64,000 bases of DNA from Bacteroidales bacterium UBA4070 (GTDB taxonomy: Bacteria; Bacteroidota; Bacteroidia; Bacteroidales; VadinHA17), in the NCBI GenBank assembly GCA_002383485.1, contig DFYY01000022.1:182671-246670 (forward strand), given 5' to 3'. Below, piece by piece: positions 16,148 through 25,086 of the stretch (the first letter of the stretch is position 1; the number at the start of each line of letters is the position of its first letter). A program made the translations under genes and the position numbers. The notes beneath the pieces were generated by a model. The model did no database searches, was not told the origin of the DNA, and worked only from the letters and a program-made list of their open reading frames with translations.

Positions 16148-18142
16148 ATGTTCAATTCAGTAACATTTTTGGTCATTCTTCTGCTTACACTGCCGGTCTT
16201 TCTGGTCTTCAGACCTGCGAAGTATCACTACACCCTTGCGTTGCTGGTTGCAGGCATTGCACTGACCACAGCATGGAGCCTGTCGGTGCTCACCGGTGCG
16301 GAACAGGTGAAGGAGATTGCCCTGTTCACCCCCGATGCCGGCAGCCGGTTTGTGCTGGTTATTGATGAGCTCTCTGCATTCTTCATATTAGTCATCAACC
16401 TGACAGTTCTGATTGGTTTCCTCTATGCGAGAGGCTATCTCGAGCCGTACAGGATCAGGATGAACGGTCTTCGCTTCTCGATACATTATTTCTCCTATCT
16501 GTGGCTCTGGCTGTCGATGCTTATGGTGGTCACGATCCGTGACGGTCTCTCCTTTCTTATAGTCTGGGAAATTATGGCGCTGTCGTCATTCTTCCTGGTG
16601 ATCTTTGACGCCGAGGAGAGGAGCATTATGAAGACTGGCATCAGCTATCTTATCCAGATGCATGTCGGGATGTTCTTCATCCTTGTAGCTTTTCTGCTTG
16701 TGCAGGAGGGGACTGGTAAGATGAGCTTTGATGCATTGGGTGAATACTTTGCAGGGCATCGCAATCTGCCGCTTTTCATGCTTTTCTTTGCAGGTTTCGC
16801 CATCAAGGCAGGCTTCATCCCGTTGCACACCTGGCTGCCCGAGGCACATCCCGCAGCACCGTCTCATGTATCGGGTGTAATGTCAGGGGTTATGATCAAG
16901 ATGGGTATTTACGGGATTGTGAGGGTACTTATATCTATGCAGTCGGACCTGCTGGTTACGGGTGTAATAATTTTACTTGTCTCGCTCCTCTCCGGAGTTA
17001 TGGGGGTGATGATGGCTATAGTACAGCATGACCTGAAGAGGCTGCTGGCATACCACAGCATTGAAAACATAGGAATTATCGGTATCGGGATTGGCATCGG
17101 GGTAACCGGTCAGGCAGTCGGAAATCCTGCAATGGCCCTTCTGGGTTATTCCGGAGGACTCCTTCATGTCCTTAATCACTCACTCTTCAAGTCACTTCTC
17201 TTTTTCAATTCCGGATCAGTCTACCTGGCAACACACACCCGCAACATGGAGCGTCTGGGAGGTTTGATGAAGAGGATGCCGTGGACCGCTGTTCTGTTCC
17301 TCATCGGCTCACTGGCCATCTGTGGGCTGCCTCCGTTCAACGGCTTTATCTCGGAATACCTTATTTATATGGGTATGTTCAACAACCTTTCCGGTGCAAC
17401 CCTGTATCATTCAATTATGCTGGTCGGATCTGTTGCGGCGCTTGCCCTTATTGGAGGGCTTGCCATCTTTTGCTTCGCGAAAGCGTTTGGCATCGTGTTT
17501 CTTGGCGAACCGCGCACAGACAATGCAGCAGGCGCCCGCGAAGTCAGAAGCACGATGATCATCCCGCAGTTTGTCACAGTGGCGCTGATCATGCTTATTG
17601 GGCTGGGCTCACCGCTGGTGGTGAAACCGGTTTTTGAGATCGTGGCCCGGACATGGAACCTCGGGGCTCTTCCGATGGTCACCGGCGCCTTTACTGTCAA
17701 CCTGGCACAGATCAGTCTTGCAGGTGGCATTTTCATCGTTCTGCTGACGGCCCTGCTGCTCTATCGCAGGTACCACCTGGCACGCAGAAGCGTAACCGCA
17801 GGCCCCACATGGGGTTGCGGCTATACTGCCGCAACACCGAAACATCAGTACACGGCAACATCATTTGCTTATAACTACAACCACCTGGCAAAACCATTGT
17901 TACAGACACGCAAGGAGATGGATGAAATTGGCGAGGGTGAGATATTCCCGCACCAACGCAGTTTTGTCTCGCACAGCGAAGACTTTTTCAGGAAGGTTCT
18001 GATTGACAGGCCGGCAGACTGGATGGCAACGGTGCTAAAGAAAATAGCCATGATGCAAACAGGGCAGATACGGCATTATATACTGTATGCATTCCTGTTT
18101 ATGCTCCTTGTGCTGTTGCTGGCGATGCTTAATATTTTATGA
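16148..18142 (+). CDS. Ehr-like complex, antiporter-type membrane subunit (HyfB/NuoL-like)
   Basis: 664 residues, about 16 membrane helices. This is the large antiporter-like subunit of group 4 hydrogenase-type complexes, homologous to NuoL/HyfB/MrpA, and forms an ion channel in the inner membrane. Residues needed for ion movement are kept: Glu141 in VWEIMALSS, Lys in AIKAGFIPLHTWLPEAHP, Lys in SGVMIKMGIYG, and Lys in LNHSLFKSLLFF. The C-terminal extension (about 500-664) includes the GCGY/ATSFAYNY segment found in HyfB-type proteins and a last helix. It is the first gene of a tightly packed operon; the next gene overlaps it by four bases. Ion species (H+ or Na+) cannot be told. Confidence 0.88.
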   Translation: MFNSVTFLVILLLTLPVFLVFRPAKYHYTLALLVAGIALTTAWSLSVLTGAEQVKEIALFTPDAGSRFVLVIDELSAFFILVINLTVLIGFLYARGYLEPYRIRMNGLRFSIHYFSYLWLWLSMLMVVTIRDGLSFLIVWEIMALSSFFLVIFDAEERSIMKTGISYLIQMHVGMFFILVAFLLVQEGTGKMSFDALGEYFAGHRNLPLFMLFFAGFAIKAGFIPLHTWLPEAHPAAPSHVSGVMSGVMIKMGIYGIVRVLISMQSDLLVTGVIILLVSLLSGVMGVMMAIVQHDLKRLLAYHSIENIGIIGIGIGIGVTGQAVGNPAMALLGYSGGLLHVLNHSLFKSLLFFNSGSVYLATHTRNMERLGGLMKRMPWTAVLFLIGSLAICGLPPFNGFISEYLIYMGMFNNLSGATLYHSIMLVGSVAALALIGGLAIFCFAKAFGIVFLGEPRTDNAAGAREVRSTMIIPQFVTVALIMLIGLGSPLVVKPVFEIVARTWNLGALPMVTGAFTVNLAQISLAGGIFIVLLTALLLYRRYHLARRSVTAGPTWGCGYTAATPKHQYTATSFAYNYNHLAKPLLQTRKEMDEIGEGEIFPHQRSFVSHSEDFFRKVLIDRPADWMATVLKKIAMMQTGQIRHYILYAFLFMLLVLLLAMLNIL

Positions 18143-19056
18143 CGATGGCAGGATTTATACTGATAGCGGTTGCAGCTTTCTTTTTCCCGGGAATTATTCT
18201 CAGGACGAAAAGCATCGCCTCCGGGCGAAAGGGTCCCGGGCTCTTCCAGCCACTGCAGGATGTGGCGGTACTCCTGAAAAAGGGAAGTGTCTTCAGCAGT
18301 ACCACTGGTCTCATCTTTCGCATTGCGCCATCCGTCACCCTGGTGTCAGCAGCCTGCGCCATGATGCTGTTGCCCTTCGCGGAACAGAAGGCTCTGCTCT
18401 CCTTTGAGGGCGATTTCATCCTCTTTGCCTACATGCTGGCACTGGGTAAGTTTTTTACAATCATTGCCGCACTTGACACCGGAAGCAGTTTTGAAGGGAT
18501 GGGAGCAAGCCGCGAAGCGTTCTTTTCAATGCTGGTGGAACCCGCATTCTTTGTGCTGATGGCAACATTCGCGATGTTCACGGGGTATACATCGTTCTCA
18601 GTGATATTCAATCATTTCTTTATAACCGGAAATGATTATGTGTTGATTTACAGCATTATAGGTGCTTATCTGCTTGCTCAGATAGCCATGGTGGAGAACA
18701 GCAGGTTCCCGGTGGATGATCCGAAAACCCACCTGGAGCTGACAATGATTCACGAGGTTATGATACTTGATTACAGCGGGTTTGACAAGGCTCTGATTCA
18801 CATAGGGACATGGCTGAAGTTTACGCTCTATGGCTCGCTGATTTATAACCTTGTTGTGCCTGCCGGATGGAACCTCTTTCTGAAGATAGGGCTTTTCTTC
18901 GGCGTGCAGGCGCTGCTGGCGGTGGTGATAGGCATTACGGAGTCATTCCGGGCAAGGAACAAGATGAACAAGAATCCGAAGTTTATTCTGACGCTGTCAG
19001 CGATTGCGCTTATCGGGTTCACTGTGATACTGATACTTACTGATAAACTGGCCTGA
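18139..19056 (+). CDS. Ehr-like complex, NuoH/HyfC-like membrane subunit
   Basis: 305 residues with about eight membrane helices. NuoH/HyfC/EchB-type subunits join the soluble electron-transfer arm to the membrane arm and carry the first part of the ion path. The family signature is present: AMVENSRFPVDDPKTHLELT, then MIHEVMILDYSG; the acidic and His residues here line the coupling channel in complex I. The loop KFFTIIAALDTGSSFEGMGASRE is also conserved. The start ATG overlaps the previous stop (ATGA), and the next gene follows after eight bases. Nothing in this subunit suggests loss of function, in contrast to the two soluble subunits. Confidence 0.9.
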   Translation: MTMAGFILIAVAAFFFPGIILRTKSIASGRKGPGLFQPLQDVAVLLKKGSVFSSTTGLIFRIAPSVTLVSAACAMMLLPFAEQKALLSFEGDFILFAYMLALGKFFTIIAALDTGSSFEGMGASREAFFSMLVEPAFFVLMATFAMFTGYTSFSVIFNHFFITGNDYVLIYSIIGAYLLAQIAMVENSRFPVDDPKTHLELTMIHEVMILDYSGFDKALIHIGTWLKFTLYGSLIYNLVVPAGWNLFLKIGLFFGVQALLAVVIGITESFRARNKMNKNPKFILTLSAIALIGFTVILILTDKLA

Positions 19057-19064
19057 AGGGGAAT

Positions 19065-19679
19065 ATGGTAAACTATCTCATAGTACTGTTTGCAGTCACG
19101 CTTATGTACTTCTGCTCGGCAGAGCGGCTTTCCACATATGTAAGGCTGGTGGCGCTGCAGGGACTACTACTGTGCGGCATTGCGGTGTTTGAGCTGAAGG
19201 AGGTTAACCTGGCAAACCTGCTTTTCATTGTGGCAGAAACCCTGTTGTTCAAGGCTTTGCTTCTGCCGTACCTGCTCAGCAGGATCATCCGCAAGTCAGG
19301 CGTGACAAAGGTGCACCGGCAGGCGGTACCGGGGTTTTACCTTCTGCTGTTTTCAATTGCGGGATTGTTGGTCAGCGTCATCCTGGCGGTGATCCTCGTC
19401 AACCCGTTTATCAACTCGATTTACCTGGCCATTGCCCTCTTCACGCTCTTCACAGGGTTGCTGCTGATTGTGACTCATAAACTGATTATCTCTCATCTTA
19501 TCGGATTCCTGGTGGTTGAGAATGCCGTATTCCTCTTCTCGCTTGCCATAGGCAACGAGATGCCGATGCTCATTAATATAGGAATACTTCTCGACATCTT
19601 TGTGGGTGTCCTGATCCTTGGCTTCTTCGGGCTTCGCCTCAAGCCGCATACCAATGAACTGACGATGCTAAAAGACTAG
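19065..19679 (+). CDS. Ehr-like complex, HyfE-like membrane subunit
   Basis: 204 residues with six predicted membrane helices. It matches HyfE-type subunits, which contain a NuoK-like part with an extra N-terminal portion and form the part of the membrane arm between the NuoH-like and antiporter-like subunits. Acidic residues within helices include Glu in FELKEVNLANLL and in VAETLLFKALLLPYLL, as in HyfE. The C terminus (GILLDIFVGVLILGFFGLRLK) is also typical. It lies in the operon with gaps of eight bases before and two bases after. Confidence 0.82.
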   Translation: MVNYLIVLFAVTLMYFCSAERLSTYVRLVALQGLLLCGIAVFELKEVNLANLLFIVAETLLFKALLLPYLLSRIIRKSGVTKVHRQAVPGFYLLLFSIAGLLVSVILAVILVNPFINSIYLAIALFTLFTGLLLIVTHKLIISHLIGFLVVENAVFLFSLAIGNEMPMLINIGILLDIFVGVLILGFFGLRLKPHTNELTMLKD

Positions 19680-19681
19680 AG

Positions 19682-21109
19682 ATGATGCTTCTGATCTTCT
19701 TCATACTGTCACTGGCGCTGAGCGGCGCAACACTCCTTTCCGGGAACCGGGCGCTGACGCGAGTCCTCACCCTGGCGTTCTCTGCGCTGCTTCTGGCGGT
19801 TACTCTGCATGCATGGCTGAGCAGGGGCAGCACCGAGCTGACATATTTTACCTATGACAGTACAGCAGTGTTGCTGCTCTCTGTCCTGGCACTGCTTACA
19901 TTGCCTACCGTATACCATGGATTCATCTATACCCGTGATGACACGGTGAAGCGCAATAACATATACCATTCCGGGCTGATTGCGCTGATGACATTCATGG
20001 CAGGAGCCTATCTGGCCAATACGATGACGGTGCTCTGGATATTTGTGGAAGCCACCACCCTGGCCGTGGCGGTGCTTATATACCATGACCGCACAGAGAT
20101 GGCGCTTGAGGCTACATGGAAGTATGTCTTCATCTGCTCCACAGGCATTGCACTTGCCTACCTGGGAATCCTCTTCCTGGGGTTCATCTATGGCCGGGGG
20201 GATGCTTCCAACCTCTCATTCTCTTCTTTCGCCAGGGTCCTGAGCAACGCCGATCCGATGTACCTCAGGATAGCATTTATATTTGTGCTGGTGGGATTCA
20301 GTACCAAGATGGGCCTCTTCCCGATGCACACCGTCACCATTGATGCTCACTCTGTTGCGCCGCCACCGGTGAGCGCCCTCATATCCACAACCCTTATGAA
20401 TGTCGGGTTTCTTGCTATTTACAGGGTATACACTCTCTTTGCCTCCACACCGGTTCTGCCATTCATGAACCACGTGCTGGTTCTGGCAGGACTGCTTTCG
20501 CTTCTCGTCTCTGCAGGGTATATGCTCAAGGCGAAGCACCTGAAGCGCATGCTGGCCTATTCGAGCCTCGAGAATATGGGATTGGTGGCGATAGCCCTCG
20601 GCACCGGGAAGTACGGATACTATGCGGCACTGTTGCTTATTGTGCTTCATTCCCTGGCCAAATCGAGCCTCTTTTACCAGATGGGACAGCTCTCCCGGAT
20701 ACTTCATACATTCAGGCTTGACGAGAGCGGAAGGTACATGAAGCTCTACCCTGCAGGAGCCATGGTGTTGATTACAGGAATGATATGCATCCTTGCAATA
20801 CCCCCGTCGGGCATGTTCATCTCTGAGTTTATGATCTTCAAAGCCATGGTCAGCAACGGCCAGTGGTTCTTACTGACGGCTTCTGTTATCCTGCTCTGCT
20901 TTGTCATATACGCCATGAGCACCAGGATAATGCATGTAAGTTTTTCCTCGCCAAGGAATGAAAACGAACTGAAGATGCCCGGCAATGTCTCACCTCTTGA
21001 GACCGTCAGCCAGTATATACTGCTGGGGCTGGTGATCGTGGCGTGTTTCTGGCAACCGCCATTTCTCGTTGATCTTATAAACAGCAGCATTTCACTGCTT
21101 CCCTGGTAG
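19682..21109 (+). CDS. Ehr-like complex, second antiporter-type membrane subunit (HyfF/NuoN-like)
   Basis: 475 residues, about 14 membrane helices. It is homologous to HyfF/NuoN/MrpD and should form a second ion channel. Key charged residues are kept: Glu in WIFVEATTLAV, Lys in GFSTKMGLFPMHTVTIDAHSVAPPP, Lys in LHSLAKSSLFYQ. The histidine-containing DAHSVAPPPVSAL loop replaces the EAHPAAPS form of the first antiporter subunit, as is usual in HyfF. The presence of two antiporter-type subunits (with 16148-18142) suggests more than one ion moved per cycle. The gene for the altered large subunit starts two bases after its stop. Confidence 0.88.
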   Translation: MMLLIFFILSLALSGATLLSGNRALTRVLTLAFSALLLAVTLHAWLSRGSTELTYFTYDSTAVLLLSVLALLTLPTVYHGFIYTRDDTVKRNNIYHSGLIALMTFMAGAYLANTMTVLWIFVEATTLAVAVLIYHDRTEMALEATWKYVFICSTGIALAYLGILFLGFIYGRGDASNLSFSSFARVLSNADPMYLRIAFIFVLVGFSTKMGLFPMHTVTIDAHSVAPPPVSALISTTLMNVGFLAIYRVYTLFASTPVLPFMNHVLVLAGLLSLLVSAGYMLKAKHLKRMLAYSSLENMGLVAIALGTGKYGYYAALLLIVLHSLAKSSLFYQMGQLSRILHTFRLDESGRYMKLYPAGAMVLITGMICILAIPPSGMFISEFMIFKAMVSNGQWFLLTASVILLCFVIYAMSTRIMHVSFSSPRNENELKMPGNVSPLETVSQYILLGLVIVACFWQPPFLVDLINSSISLLPW

Positions 21110-21111
21110 AA

Positions 21112-22674
21112 ATGATGAAAAGTAACCTATATACCGAAGTAAAGAACGGCTCTTCACCGGTTAACATTTCAGATATACCGGTGCTGGACTACGGCCGGTT
21201 TTCTGAGGAGGTTTGCACTATGCTGACTGAAGAGCGGTTTCATTGCCTCTCTTATTTCTGTTACCCTGCCGGGGAGGTTATGAAGTTCATCTGCTGCATT
21301 GCCGATGACGGTTCGGGCACTTTCAGGATTCTAAGCCATGAACAGACCGGGTCAGCGCCTCTTCTCTCCCTGACCGCGAAGGTTTATTCAATGCACATCT
21401 TTGAGCGGGAGATATCTGAGAATCACGGGGTGATGTTCGAGGATCATCCTTGGCTCAAGCCGGTGAGGTACCCGCACTACAGGGCTGACCGGCAGAGTGT
21501 GATGGATAATTATCCCTTCTATGAAATTGAAGGCGAAGAGCTTCACGAGGTAGGAGTGGGACCGGTGCATGCCGGGGTTATTGAGCCCGGTCACTTCCGG
21601 TTCATCTGCAACGGAGAGAAGGTGCTGCACCTGGAGATTCAGCTGGGATACCAGCACAGGGGCATTGAGAGGCTGTTCGTTGATAACAGAGCAGGCCTGC
21701 GCAATGCACTGCTTTTAGAAAGTGAGGCCGGTGACGGCATGCGGCGGGCCCTCCTTGCTGAAGATATTGCCGGTGATAGCGCTGTAAGTCACGGGCTTGC
21801 TCACGCACAGCTTACTGAGTCACTGGCCCTCTTTGAACCTCCTGCTTCACTGCAGGCTGAAAGGTGCATAGCGCTGGAGCTTGAACGCATTGCAGTGCAT
21901 ATTGGTGACACTGCGGCATTGTGCGGCGACGTGGCTTACCAGCTTGGACAGGTTGCCTGCGAGGCTCTAAGAACAATGGTGATCAATACTACTCAATACT
22001 GGTGTGGTAACAGGTTCGGGAAAGGCCTGATCCGTCCGGGCGGGACCAATTTTCCCGTGACTGAACTGATTGCGGGCGAGATACTCACGGTGCTGGAGGA
22101 AGTTGACAGGCGCTATAGTAATGTAGTTGACTGTGTCTACACCCTGCCGAGTGTGCTGGGACGGTTTGAGGATATAGGGGTTATCACGCGTGCCCAGGCA
22201 ATATCCATTGGAGCAGTGGGGATGGCAGCTCGCACCTGCGGTGTCCCGAGGGATATTCGTGCTACCCATCCCTTTCAGCAGTACCGGCAGACACCTGTTA
22301 CTGCCGTGATGCAGGAGAGCGGTGATGTGCTTGCACGTGGCAGGCTGAGGGCGCTGGAAGTAAAGGAATCTGTAAAAATCATCCGCAGGCTGATCGATGA
22401 GTGGCGGAAGCAAAGCGTTGAAAGCGGCCAGCCACGATATAACCTGGCTTACAGGCCGGACAGCCTGGCCATCTCCGTCACCGAGGGGTGGAGAGGGGAG
22501 ATATGCCATGTTGCTGTCACTGACCACAAAGGCAGGCTGATGGTGTACAAAATCAAGGATCCCTCCATGCATAACTGGATGGCGCTGGCCCTCGCAGTAC
22601 GCAACCAGGAGATATCTGATTTCCCGGTGTGCAACAAGAGCTTCAACCTTTCATATTGCGGACATGATCTGTAA
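21112..22674 (+). CDS. Ehr-like complex large subunit, hydrogenase-like but without NiFe ligands
   Basis: 520 residues, a fused NuoC-like domain (about 1-140) and NuoD/hydrogenase-large-subunit domain (about 145-520), as in HyfG. In working NiFe hydrogenases four cysteines hold the metal: ICGIC near the N-terminal side and DPCxxC near the C terminus. Here the first motif reads IAGDS (Ala220, Ser223) and the second DPSMHN (Ser485, Asn488), so all four ligands are gone. Around them the fold is conserved (SHGLAHAQLTE, LELERIAVHIGD, RPGG). No C-terminal processing peptide of the kind removed during NiFe insertion is evident. The protein is therefore structural, or binds another group such as a quinone, as NuoD does. 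Electron partner unknown. Confidence 0.88.
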   Translation: MMKSNLYTEVKNGSSPVNISDIPVLDYGRFSEEVCTMLTEERFHCLSYFCYPAGEVMKFICCIADDGSGTFRILSHEQTGSAPLLSLTAKVYSMHIFEREISENHGVMFEDHPWLKPVRYPHYRADRQSVMDNYPFYEIEGEELHEVGVGPVHAGVIEPGHFRFICNGEKVLHLEIQLGYQHRGIERLFVDNRAGLRNALLLESEAGDGMRRALLAEDIAGDSAVSHGLAHAQLTESLALFEPPASLQAERCIALELERIAVHIGDTAALCGDVAYQLGQVACEALRTMVINTTQYWCGNRFGKGLIRPGGTNFPVTELIAGEILTVLEEVDRRYSNVVDCVYTLPSVLGRFEDIGVITRAQAISIGAVGMAARTCGVPRDIRATHPFQQYRQTPVTAVMQESGDVLARGRLRALEVKESVKIIRRLIDEWRKQSVESGQPRYNLAYRPDSLAISVTEGWRGEICHVAVTDHKGRLMVYKIKDPSMHNWMALALAVRNQEISDFPVCNKSFNLSYCGHDL

Positions 22675-22767
22675 TGAAAAGAATTTGAGATTCTTCAGGC
22701 AGGATAAAGACGTTGCGCCAGGTTTCGGAATACGATACCGATCTGTATATAACCAATTTACGGTGGA

Positions 22768-23520
22768 ATGTTGAAGGAAATAAAGATATTGTCGGATCAT
22801 GGCAAACAGTTTGTGCCTGATCTCCGGAATCAGCCGGTCTCAGAACGATTCAGGGGCAGGCCGGTCATATCCGCAGATATCACATCTGTTCAGGTCCGGA
22901 GTGCTGCGACATTATGTCCAACCGGAGCCATTGACAGCAGCAGCGGCGCCATCGATCTCGGCAGGTGCGCCTTTTGCAATGAGTGTGCCCTTGCAATGCC
23001 GGAGGTCTACCGATTTACAAATGACTACCGCATTGCTGCCGCAAGGAGGGAGAATCTCATTATCAAGCCCGGCCAGAACGGCCCGCTCAGGATAGATGAT
23101 GCCTCTGTCCGAAAAGAGGTCCGCAGGCTGTTCAGAAGATCTCTTAAGCTTCGGCAGGTGTCGGCGGGGGGCGATAACTCCTGTGAGATGGAGTTAGGGG
23201 CGTCGGGAAATGTGAACTTTGATATGGGCAGGTACGGTATAGAGTTCGTCGCTTCGCCTCGTCATGCCGATGGCATTGTCATCACCGGCCCGGTATCTGA
23301 AAACATGGCGGGGGCGCTGGAGATCAGCTACGATGCAACTCCGGCACCCAAAGTCATCATCCTCGTCGGCACCGATGCAATCAGTGGCGGGCTCTTTGCC
23401 GGCAGTCCGGCTCTTAAGAGGGATTTCATTGAAAGTCACCATATTGATCTCTACGTTCCCGGCAATCCTGCCCATCCGCTGACGTTCATCAACGGGGTGA
23501 TGGATCTGCTGGGCATCTGA
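22768..23520 (+). CDS. Ehr-like complex small subunit: one-cluster ferredoxin domain fused to NuoB-like domain
   Basis: 250 residues. Residues about 28-80 form a ferredoxin-like domain (RFRGRP start, as in HyfH) that keeps Cys50 (LCPTGAI), Cys67, Cys70 and Cys73, enough for one 4Fe-4S cluster; the cysteines for the second cluster are replaced (the last is Met in ALAMPEVY). Residues about 125-250 form the NuoB/hydrogenase-small-subunit domain (FDMGRYGIEFVASPRHAD, VITGPVSENM). Of the four cysteines for the proximal cluster only Cys139 remains: the others are Asp136 (DNSCE), Asp203 (VGTDAISGG) and Asn233 (PGNPAHP). A 93-base gap separates it from the large subunit gene. In the Hyf system the two domains are separate proteins (HyfH, HyfI). 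Confidence 0.85.
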   Translation: MLKEIKILSDHGKQFVPDLRNQPVSERFRGRPVISADITSVQVRSAATLCPTGAIDSSSGAIDLGRCAFCNECALAMPEVYRFTNDYRIAAARRENLIIKPGQNGPLRIDDASVRKEVRRLFRRSLKLRQVSAGGDNSCEMELGASGNVNFDMGRYGIEFVASPRHADGIVITGPVSENMAGALEISYDATPAPKVIILVGTDAISGGLFAGSPALKRDFIESHHIDLYVPGNPAHPLTFINGVMDLLGI

Positions 23521-23533
23521 TCAGGCAACAGAA

Positions 23534-23560
23534 TTCAGGCAATAGGCAGTAGGCAATAGT
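23534..23560. repeat. Heptamer tandem repeat (AATAGGC/AGTAGGC)
   Basis: Seven-base units ATTCAGGC-AATAGGC-AGTAGGC-AATAGTG follow the Ehr-like operon. The same unit recurs at 58164-58191 and, degraded, near 31656. Confidence 0.7.
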
Positions 23561-23590
23561 GTGACAATGATTGCCCGCGGGACTCGTAAA

Positions 23591-23625
23591 AACTCGCAAC
23601 TCGCAACTCGCAATTCGCAATTCCT
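23591..23625. repeat. Heptamer tandem repeat (AACTCGC)
   Basis: Five units of seven bases: AACTCGC three times, AATTCGC, AATTCCT. It runs up to the stop codon of the convergent amidohydrolase gene and covers its final bases. No spacer structure, so it is not a CRISPR array. Confidence 0.75.
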
Positions 23626-24952
23626 AATGCCTGTTAAACAGGTCCGTCAATGTCCTGCTCATGGCTGAAACACCGGTTGTGTATGCCGGAATGAAGTCAG
23701 GCGCGAAGTTGCTGCTGTGAAGTGCAGGGAGATTGGTTCCGTTGGCGATGCTCTCTTCATACTTAGCCCTGTTTGCACCTCCAAGCCAGAAGAGAGCAAT
23801 CTTCACCTTTTCCCCGGTACGACCGTACTTGCCAAAATCCTCTGCAACGGTAGAGGGATCAACCCTTATTACATTCTCACTTCCGAGGACTGCCTCCATT
23901 GATTCGGAAACCGCGGCTACCAGGCCCGGGTCATTCTCCACCGGAGGAGTAAACTCGTTGGCAAAGGTGATCACCGGCATCATCTCCAGTGGCAGACCTG
24001 CAGCCATTGCATGACCGTTGGCAATCCTGACCAGCGCCTCTTTGATCTGCTTGTATACATCGTCGGAGAAAAACCTCAGCGTCAGCTTCATATCAACCTC
24101 TCCGGGGATGATGTTATGCTTCGTGCCGCCATGGATCGCCCCAACGGTTACCACTGCAGGATAAACCGGGTTGATTTCGCGACTGACGATGGTTTGGTAA
24201 TCGAGTATGATCTTAGCCGAGAGCACTACCGGGTCAATTGTTTTATGAGGCATCGCCCCGTGTCCGCCTACTCCAAATACTTTAATGTCAGCAGAGTTTA
24301 CACCTGCGAAGATGGCTCCCGGGAAATATCCGACGGTACCTGTCGGGAGATCGGGGTTCACATGGTAACAGAGAGCATAATCGGGCTTTGGGAACCGGCT
24401 GTATAGGCCGTCGGCAATCATCTGTTCCGATCCTCCGCTGACCTCTTCGGCAGGTTGGGCAACAGCCACCAGGGTGCCTTTCCATCTGCCCCTGAGGGCT
24501 GCCATCGTTTTAAGTGTACCATGCCATACGGTCATGTGCAGATCGTGGCCGCAGGCATGCATAACGGGTGTCTCAGGGCCCTGCGGTGTTGAGACTGTGA
24601 CAGTGCTGGCGAATGGGAGACCGGTAGTCTCCCTGACAGGCAGCGCATCCATGTCGGTGCGTAACATTATCACTGGACCTTCGCCGTTGCAAAGAACACC
24701 GACCACTCCGTTTCCGCCTACACTTGTGGTCACTTCAAATCCCAGCTTTCCAAGGGCATCAGCCATCTTTGCTGCAGTCTTGAACTCCATCAGCGACAAT
24801 TCGGGATTCTGATGAAGATCGCGGTACATCACCTCAGCTGTGGAAATTGATGACTCAACCTCTTTCTTTATCAGGTCATTAATATCCTGGCCGGAAGCCG
24901 TCATGGAAAGAACGGCAGGCAGGAGCAGAGTGTAAAACATAATGTTTTTCAT
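23624..24952 (-). CDS. M20 family amidohydrolase (N-acyl-amino acid / hippurate hydrolase type)
   Basis: 442 residues from the ATG at 24952, which begins a signal peptide (MKNIMFYTLLLPAVLSMTASGQ); the frame is open further but without such a start. M20D enzymes remove acyl groups from amino acids or open peptide-like amides with two bound metals. Metal-binding motifs are visible: HACGHDLHMT (Cys and His), AQPAEEVSGGSEQM (paired Glu), the His in CYHVNPDLPTG, and a C-terminal HSSNFAPD His. The signal peptide places it in the periplasm or outer membrane, which differs from the cytosolic forms and suggests use of exogenous acyl-amino acids. A TAnnTTTG box at 24974-24981 fits a short leader. Confidence 0.9.
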   Translation of the reverse strand: MKNIMFYTLLLPAVLSMTASGQDINDLIKKEVESSISTAEVMYRDLHQNPELSLMEFKTAAKMADALGKLGFEVTTSVGGNGVVGVLCNGEGPVIMLRTDMDALPVRETTGLPFASTVTVSTPQGPETPVMHACGHDLHMTVWHGTLKTMAALRGRWKGTLVAVAQPAEEVSGGSEQMIADGLYSRFPKPDYALCYHVNPDLPTGTVGYFPGAIFAGVNSADIKVFGVGGHGAMPHKTIDPVVLSAKIILDYQTIVSREINPVYPAVVTVGAIHGGTKHNIIPGEVDMKLTLRFFSDDVYKQIKEALVRIANGHAMAAGLPLEMMPVITFANEFTPPVENDPGLVAAVSESMEAVLGSENVIRVDPSTVAEDFGKYGRTGEKVKIALFWLGGANRAKYEESIANGTNLPALHSSNFAPDFIPAYTTGVSAMSRTLTDLFNRH

Positions 24953-24973
24953 TTTTAACTGTCTTGATGTATT

Positions 24974-24981
24974 CAAATTTA
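24974..24981 (-). promoter_or_regulatory. Bacteroidota -7 box of the amidohydrolase gene
   Basis: TAAATTTG on the minus strand, 22 bases before the ATG at 24952. Supports that start over the longer frame. No clear -33 box. Confidence 0.4.
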
Positions 24982-25086
24982 CCAATATTAATATATCCGG
25001 GTCGGGTATGATGAAAAATAAGGGAGGTTCAGTTTTTAACATGGCTTTTTACTACTTTAGTTTCTTCAATGCAACATTACCCAATC

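Noticed and set aside
21112..23520. A working NiFe hydrogenase
   Set aside because: All four NiFe cysteines and most proximal-cluster cysteines are replaced.
23591..23625. Tandem repeats as a CRISPR array
   Set aside because: Seven-base units in direct contact with no spacers, and no cas genes in the window.
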